Positions 14,194-17,156 of a DNA stretch of 17,156 bases are shown here, piece by piece; position 1 is the stretch's first letter; every line of letters starts with the position of its first letter. This DNA comes from Verrucomicrobiales bacterium (GTDB lineage Bacteria > Verrucomicrobiota > Verrucomicrobiia > Verrucomicrobiales > DEV007). The translations under genes were made by a program, and so were the position numbers. The stretch spans positions 1 to 17,156 of the forward strand of contig JACETS010000039.1 of the NCBI GenBank assembly GCA_013911195.1, in the 5' to 3' direction. The notes beneath the pieces are model-generated. The model was given only the letters and a program-made list of their open reading frames with translations. It was not told where the DNA came from and searched no databases.

Positions 14194-17156
14194 TTATACT
14201 ACTGATGGTTCTACACCGATTGTGCCTATTAGAGTTGCAGGATAATTAGGATCTTTGGCAGTTTTTAACTTTTCTTCAACCGCATCCAGTTTTTCTTTGA
14301 TATTAAGGTTACTGTTCTCGCCATCATAAATTGGATCAGAAATAAAATTAGTAAGGTTCTCATAATGTTTTTCCCATAATTTAATATCTACCTTGCATTG
14401 AGATTGAGTTCTTTCTTTGTACCAATCACTCTCTAAAAAGTTTTCCAGATCGAATAATTTCCTTACTTCAGGACTGTTCAGATTTTTTTCATCGTCTGGA
14501 TTAGCCATTATTTTGAGTAAAGCTTTGAGTGGAGGGCATGCATCATTATAACTTTCATCTTCAAAGTACAGTTTTGCTACTTTTCGTTGTGTTTCTATTA
14601 TATTATTGATGCCCTCGCTGAATGATTCCTTATCTTGCAGCTCAGGCTTTAACATTTCATTTGTAAATATGCTAGCAGGATCAGCGAAGACCCTTCCAAA
14701 GTATCTAGTAACAAATTTCTGTGTAATGCGGTAACCTAGTCTCTCAGTTCCATTGAATCCTTCAATCTCGCTGCAAGGCTCAAGTAATCCCTCGCTAATC
14801 ATTTCCTCAGGATTTCTTTCACTGATTCGCATTCTTGACCAAACTTCAGGAATTATTAGGCTGATGTCGTGATCTACTCGAAAGTTCGGTCCAACATACC
14901 CAGCGGCACTTATGAAATGTGACTGTTGAGTTAGTATCGCTGAAGACAAGGCATTGTTTAAATCTATGATTGGAGGCAGTGCATTGAATGGTCCTTTTGT
15001 AAGGGCGCCTTCTGATCCCGCTCCTGTAGTTGATGGTGATTTTCCAGTCAGACTTGAAATGTAATCCATAAAAAGTTCGGGCAGTTCCTGATAGTGCAGA
15101 GGGTTGTAAACTGCTAAAGCCTTGATTCCAGATTTTTTATTTGGAGGATTGTTGCGTCTACCTGGAAGTACCGAGTTAACAGGTGTGGCAATGGGTTGGT
15201 TGATTGGAATTTCCCTATAGAGGTGCATACCCACTTTTGCTAGGTACTCTGACCTATCATCATGTAAATCTTCTCGATCTTGAAGGTATCTTGGGTTTTC
15301 AGACGGTTCACCATTAACAAGTCTTGGATGAGATGGTGATACAATAAATTGTGTATTTTTATTTTTATAATGTTTTTTGAAAAGTTTTTTCAGTGGAGCC
15401 GTATATTGTTCAAAGTTAATTGCGTTGGCAACAATGTCCTCAAGTTCAGACCGACTAATCGGTTCGTAGTTTGAGAAAAAATTCCCTTGTTTTGAAAAAT
15501 TCTTTTCTGTTTCTTTGTCATATCCTCTGAGGAATGCATCGTCTGGTCTTTGGAAGAAACGGTATTCACAATTTTCAATAAATTTGTGGGACCCTTTTTT
15601 AATCTCTGGGTGAAGTCCATGTTCCTGATCAACTTTTAAAGTTGCTGAAACAGATATATCATCTTCCCTTTGTAATTTTTTTGCAGGAAGAAAATCTTTT
15701 CTAAGACTGAAAGTTCGCCAAGATCCGTCGCAATCATAGCCAACTCTTAGGTAGCGGGTAATAACCTTTTCACCTTCAAATTTAAGTTCGTAACCTGATT
15801 GTCCATCAATTATATCTTCACTGAACTTGTGTTGCCAATTTTCCCATTCTCCCCAACTTGGCTTGTACAATCGTTTAATGAGTAGCGCCAGACCAATTGC
15901 CGGTTTAGAAAGTGACTCAATATAAGAGTTGTGTTCATCTGTAAATTCGTCACTAGGCGTAATAAGCTTGAGCACGGAACCGAGTGATCTTTTAGGGCTC
16001 AGTATAGGTCTACTGGTGTCGGGCTTTTTTCTTGGGTTATGATATCGGTTCCAATAGTTGCGTTCTATGATTCCTCTAACCTCATCCATGGTTTTGTTGA
16101 ATTCTGGAATTATGATGGGGCCTGCGGTCATTGCATCGGTAAGCGGTTTAGAAATCTCCGATTTTCCACCACCTGAAACGGTGCAGGGCTTGTGACAAAA
16201 AGTTCCCTCAGCCTGTGTTCCTACGAGTCTCCATCTTCTTCCTGCAGACGGACGATCAAGCTCAACTTTATATCCAGATGGATAAACATAAGTAACTTTA
16301 TTTTGAAGTTTTAATTGATGGCTTGAAGCATCAGGATTAATCCATTCAATGGTTTGGCTTTCTTGATCGATTACAGCATTTTCAGGTAAATATACTATAT
16401 TTTCATAATTTGAGTCGATCGCATAACCTTCAGGTTTTTGTATTGCTGTTTGACCGATGTAATCAAAAATCTTTTCAAATTTATGCTCTTTGCCCGCGAG
16501 GTTTTCATTCAATGTAAAATCTTCACCATGATCAAAAGACGGAAAAGCGATTGCTCCTCCAGCATGTTCTTCCTCACACCCTCCAAGTAAATTACAGGCA
16601 TAACTAATTTGTGTCTTAACTTCTTTTTTACAGTAACCGTAATAATTGTCAGCTATCAAAGTGAAAATGATACCTGATTTATCTCTGCACGTTAATTTGA
16701 AGGCTGATCCATCATTATAAAGTTCGGATTCACTTTCCCAACACATGCCATCTTTTATTTGACGTTGAGTTGCTTCAGAGACATGCGGTAATCCCAAATC
16801 CTTTTTGGTAAAGTTGATAAGATGAGGGGCAAGTATTACACAACCGGTGTGACCGCTCCAATGCATTGGATCAAGGGCACTATTATTTTTTGGAAGAAAA
16901 GGATCACCAGCATTACCAAAAATCGATTCAACGAAATCTAGATTACTAACAAGATTCCCAGGAGCAAAAAAACGAATCTCCATTGATTTGCCATCATGAA
17001 TTCCCGGAACATTTGGAAAAACTGATGGTCTTAATAATAGTGATAAGAATGACTTGGTACTCGCACTCTCATTTGCTGTGTAAGGTATGGTCAATAATTC
17101 ATCTGGTGGGTTCAAAGCTTCTTTTAAAAGTCGAGCAAAGGTGATTTTTGGAACTG
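14194..17156 (-). CDS. Very large conserved protein, possibly PPi-type PEP carboxykinase; 5' end cut by window edge
   Basis: The frame is open from the right edge to the TAA at 14194-14196: 986 visible codons. A TTG at 17113-17115 could be read as a start, but 13 further sense codons precede it to the edge (ending ARLLKEA), so the true start is probably outside. Counting from the first visible codon, highly conserved-looking blocks are DNYYGYCKKE (169-178), EEEHAGGAIAFP (194-205), TGKSPSTTGAGSEGALTKGP (703-722) and YVGPNFRVDHD (753-763). There is no signal peptide in the visible part and no membrane segment, so it is probably cytoplasmic. From memory these blocks and an estimated full size of 1,100-1,200 residues recall pyrophosphate-dependent PEP carboxykinase, which interconverts oxaloacetate/PPi and PEP/Pi; I cannot verify this. 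The Gly/Ser-rich block near 703-722 looks like a phosphate-binding loop. Existence is certain, function tentative. Confidence 0.6.
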   Translation of the reverse strand, partial: VPKITFARLLKEALNPPDELLTIPYTANESASTKSFLSLLLRPSVFPNVPGIHDGKSMEIRFFAPGNLVSNLDFVESIFGNAGDPFLPKNNSALDPMHWSGHTGCVILAPHLINFTKKDLGLPHVSEATQRQIKDGMCWESESELYNDGSAFKLTCRDKSGIIFTLIADNYYGYCKKEVKTQISYACNLLGGCEEEHAGGAIAFPSFDHGEDFTLNENLAGKEHKFEKIFDYIGQTAIQKPEGYAIDSNYENIVYLPENAVIDQESQTIEWINPDASSHQLKLQNKVTYVYPSGYKVELDRPSAGRRWRLVGTQAEGTFCHKPCTVSGGGKSEISKPLTDAMTAGPIIIPEFNKTMDEVRGIIERNYWNRYHNPRKKPDTSRPILSPKRSLGSVLKLITPSDEFTDEHNSYIESLSKPAIGLALLIKRLYKPSWGEWENWQHKFSEDIIDGQSGYELKFEGEKVITRYLRVGYDCDGSWRTFSLRKDFLPAKKLQREDDISVSATLKVDQEHGLHPEIKKGSHKFIENCEYRFFQRPDDAFLRGYDKETEKNFSKQGNFFSNYEPISRSELEDIVANAINFEQYTAPLKKLFKKHYKNKNTQFIVSPSHPRLVNGEPSENPRYLQDREDLHDDRSEYLAKVGMHLYREIPINQPIATPVNSVLPGRRNNPPNKKSGIKALAVYNPLHYQELPELFMDYISSLTGKSPSTTGAGSEGALTKGPFNALPPIIDLNNALSSAILTQQSHFISAAGYVGPNFRVDHDISLIIPEVWSRMRISERNPEEMISEGLLEPCSEIEGFNGTERLGYRITQKFVTRYFGRVFADPASIFTNEMLKPELQDKESFSEGINNIIETQRKVAKLYFEDESYNDACPPLKALLKIMANPDDEKNLNSPEVRKLFDLENFLESDWYKERTQSQCKVDIKLWEKHYENLTNFISDPIYDGENSNLNIKEKLDAVEEKLKTAKDPNYPATLIGTIGVEPSVV

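Noticed and set aside
17113..17115. TTG as the true start of the giant gene
   Set aside because: The frame stays open through 13 more codons to the window edge, TTG is a rare start, no ribosome binding site precedes it, and the upstream residues (ARLLKEA) look like normal protein.
1..17156. CRISPR arrays, tRNA or rRNA genes, insertion sequences, phage or integrase genes
   Set aside because: No regularly spaced repeats, cloverleaf-like sequences, transposase motifs or att-like duplications were seen; the region reads as stable chromosome.

Overview
This is a compact, AT-rich bacterial segment (roughly 40% GC by eye) with 13 protein genes, no rRNA, tRNA, CRISPR array or insertion sequence. The gene set points to a Verrucomicrobiota-type, probably marine, bacterium: an iduronate-2-sulfatase-like secreted sulfatase, a secreted C39-like cysteine peptidase, a DUF455/ATP-grasp fusion and a very large conserved protein lie among ordinary housekeeping genes, and most starts lack a clear Shine-Dalgarno sequence. 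The phylum call is an inference from gene content; no marker gene settles it.

Left part (1-4900). A secreted cysteine peptidase gene on the minus strand runs off the left edge. The 274-base gap that follows holds a near-consensus sigma-54 (-24/-12) promoter and, just downstream, a long imperfect hairpin ending in eight T residues: either a small RNA of about 110 nt or a leader/attenuator of the next gene, phosphatidylserine decarboxylase (psd). Converging on psd is an asd-ispA operon (aspartate-semialdehyde dehydrogenase, farnesyl diphosphate synthase). Divergent from asd come a YkuD L,D-transpeptidase with no signal peptide and a 45-residue lipoprotein gene.

Middle part (4878-8562). A terminator hairpin overlaps the end of mpg (3-methyladenine DNA glycosylase), which forms a minus-strand pair with a NIF3-family gene. 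Divergent from these is ychF, whose stop codon overlaps the stop of metX (homoserine O-acyltransferase). asd and metX act in the same aspartate-to-methionine route, and asd also feeds the diaminopimelate that L,D-transpeptidases crosslink.

Right part (8625-17156). A SAM methyltransferase gene is followed after 7 bases by a 645-residue protein joining a diiron ferritin-like DUF455 domain to an ATP-grasp domain. The pair looks like a small oxidation/ligation/methylation pathway of unknown product and is the best candidate for an undescribed system. Then come a secreted sulfatase (minus), a DadA-like FAD amine dehydrogenase (plus), and a huge minus-strand gene of at least 986 codons that runs off the right edge and may be a pyrophosphate-type PEP carboxykinase (tentative).

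Genes are very tightly packed. Four of the five convergent junctions are 14 bases or less, or overlap, and show no hairpin with a T-run between the genes.
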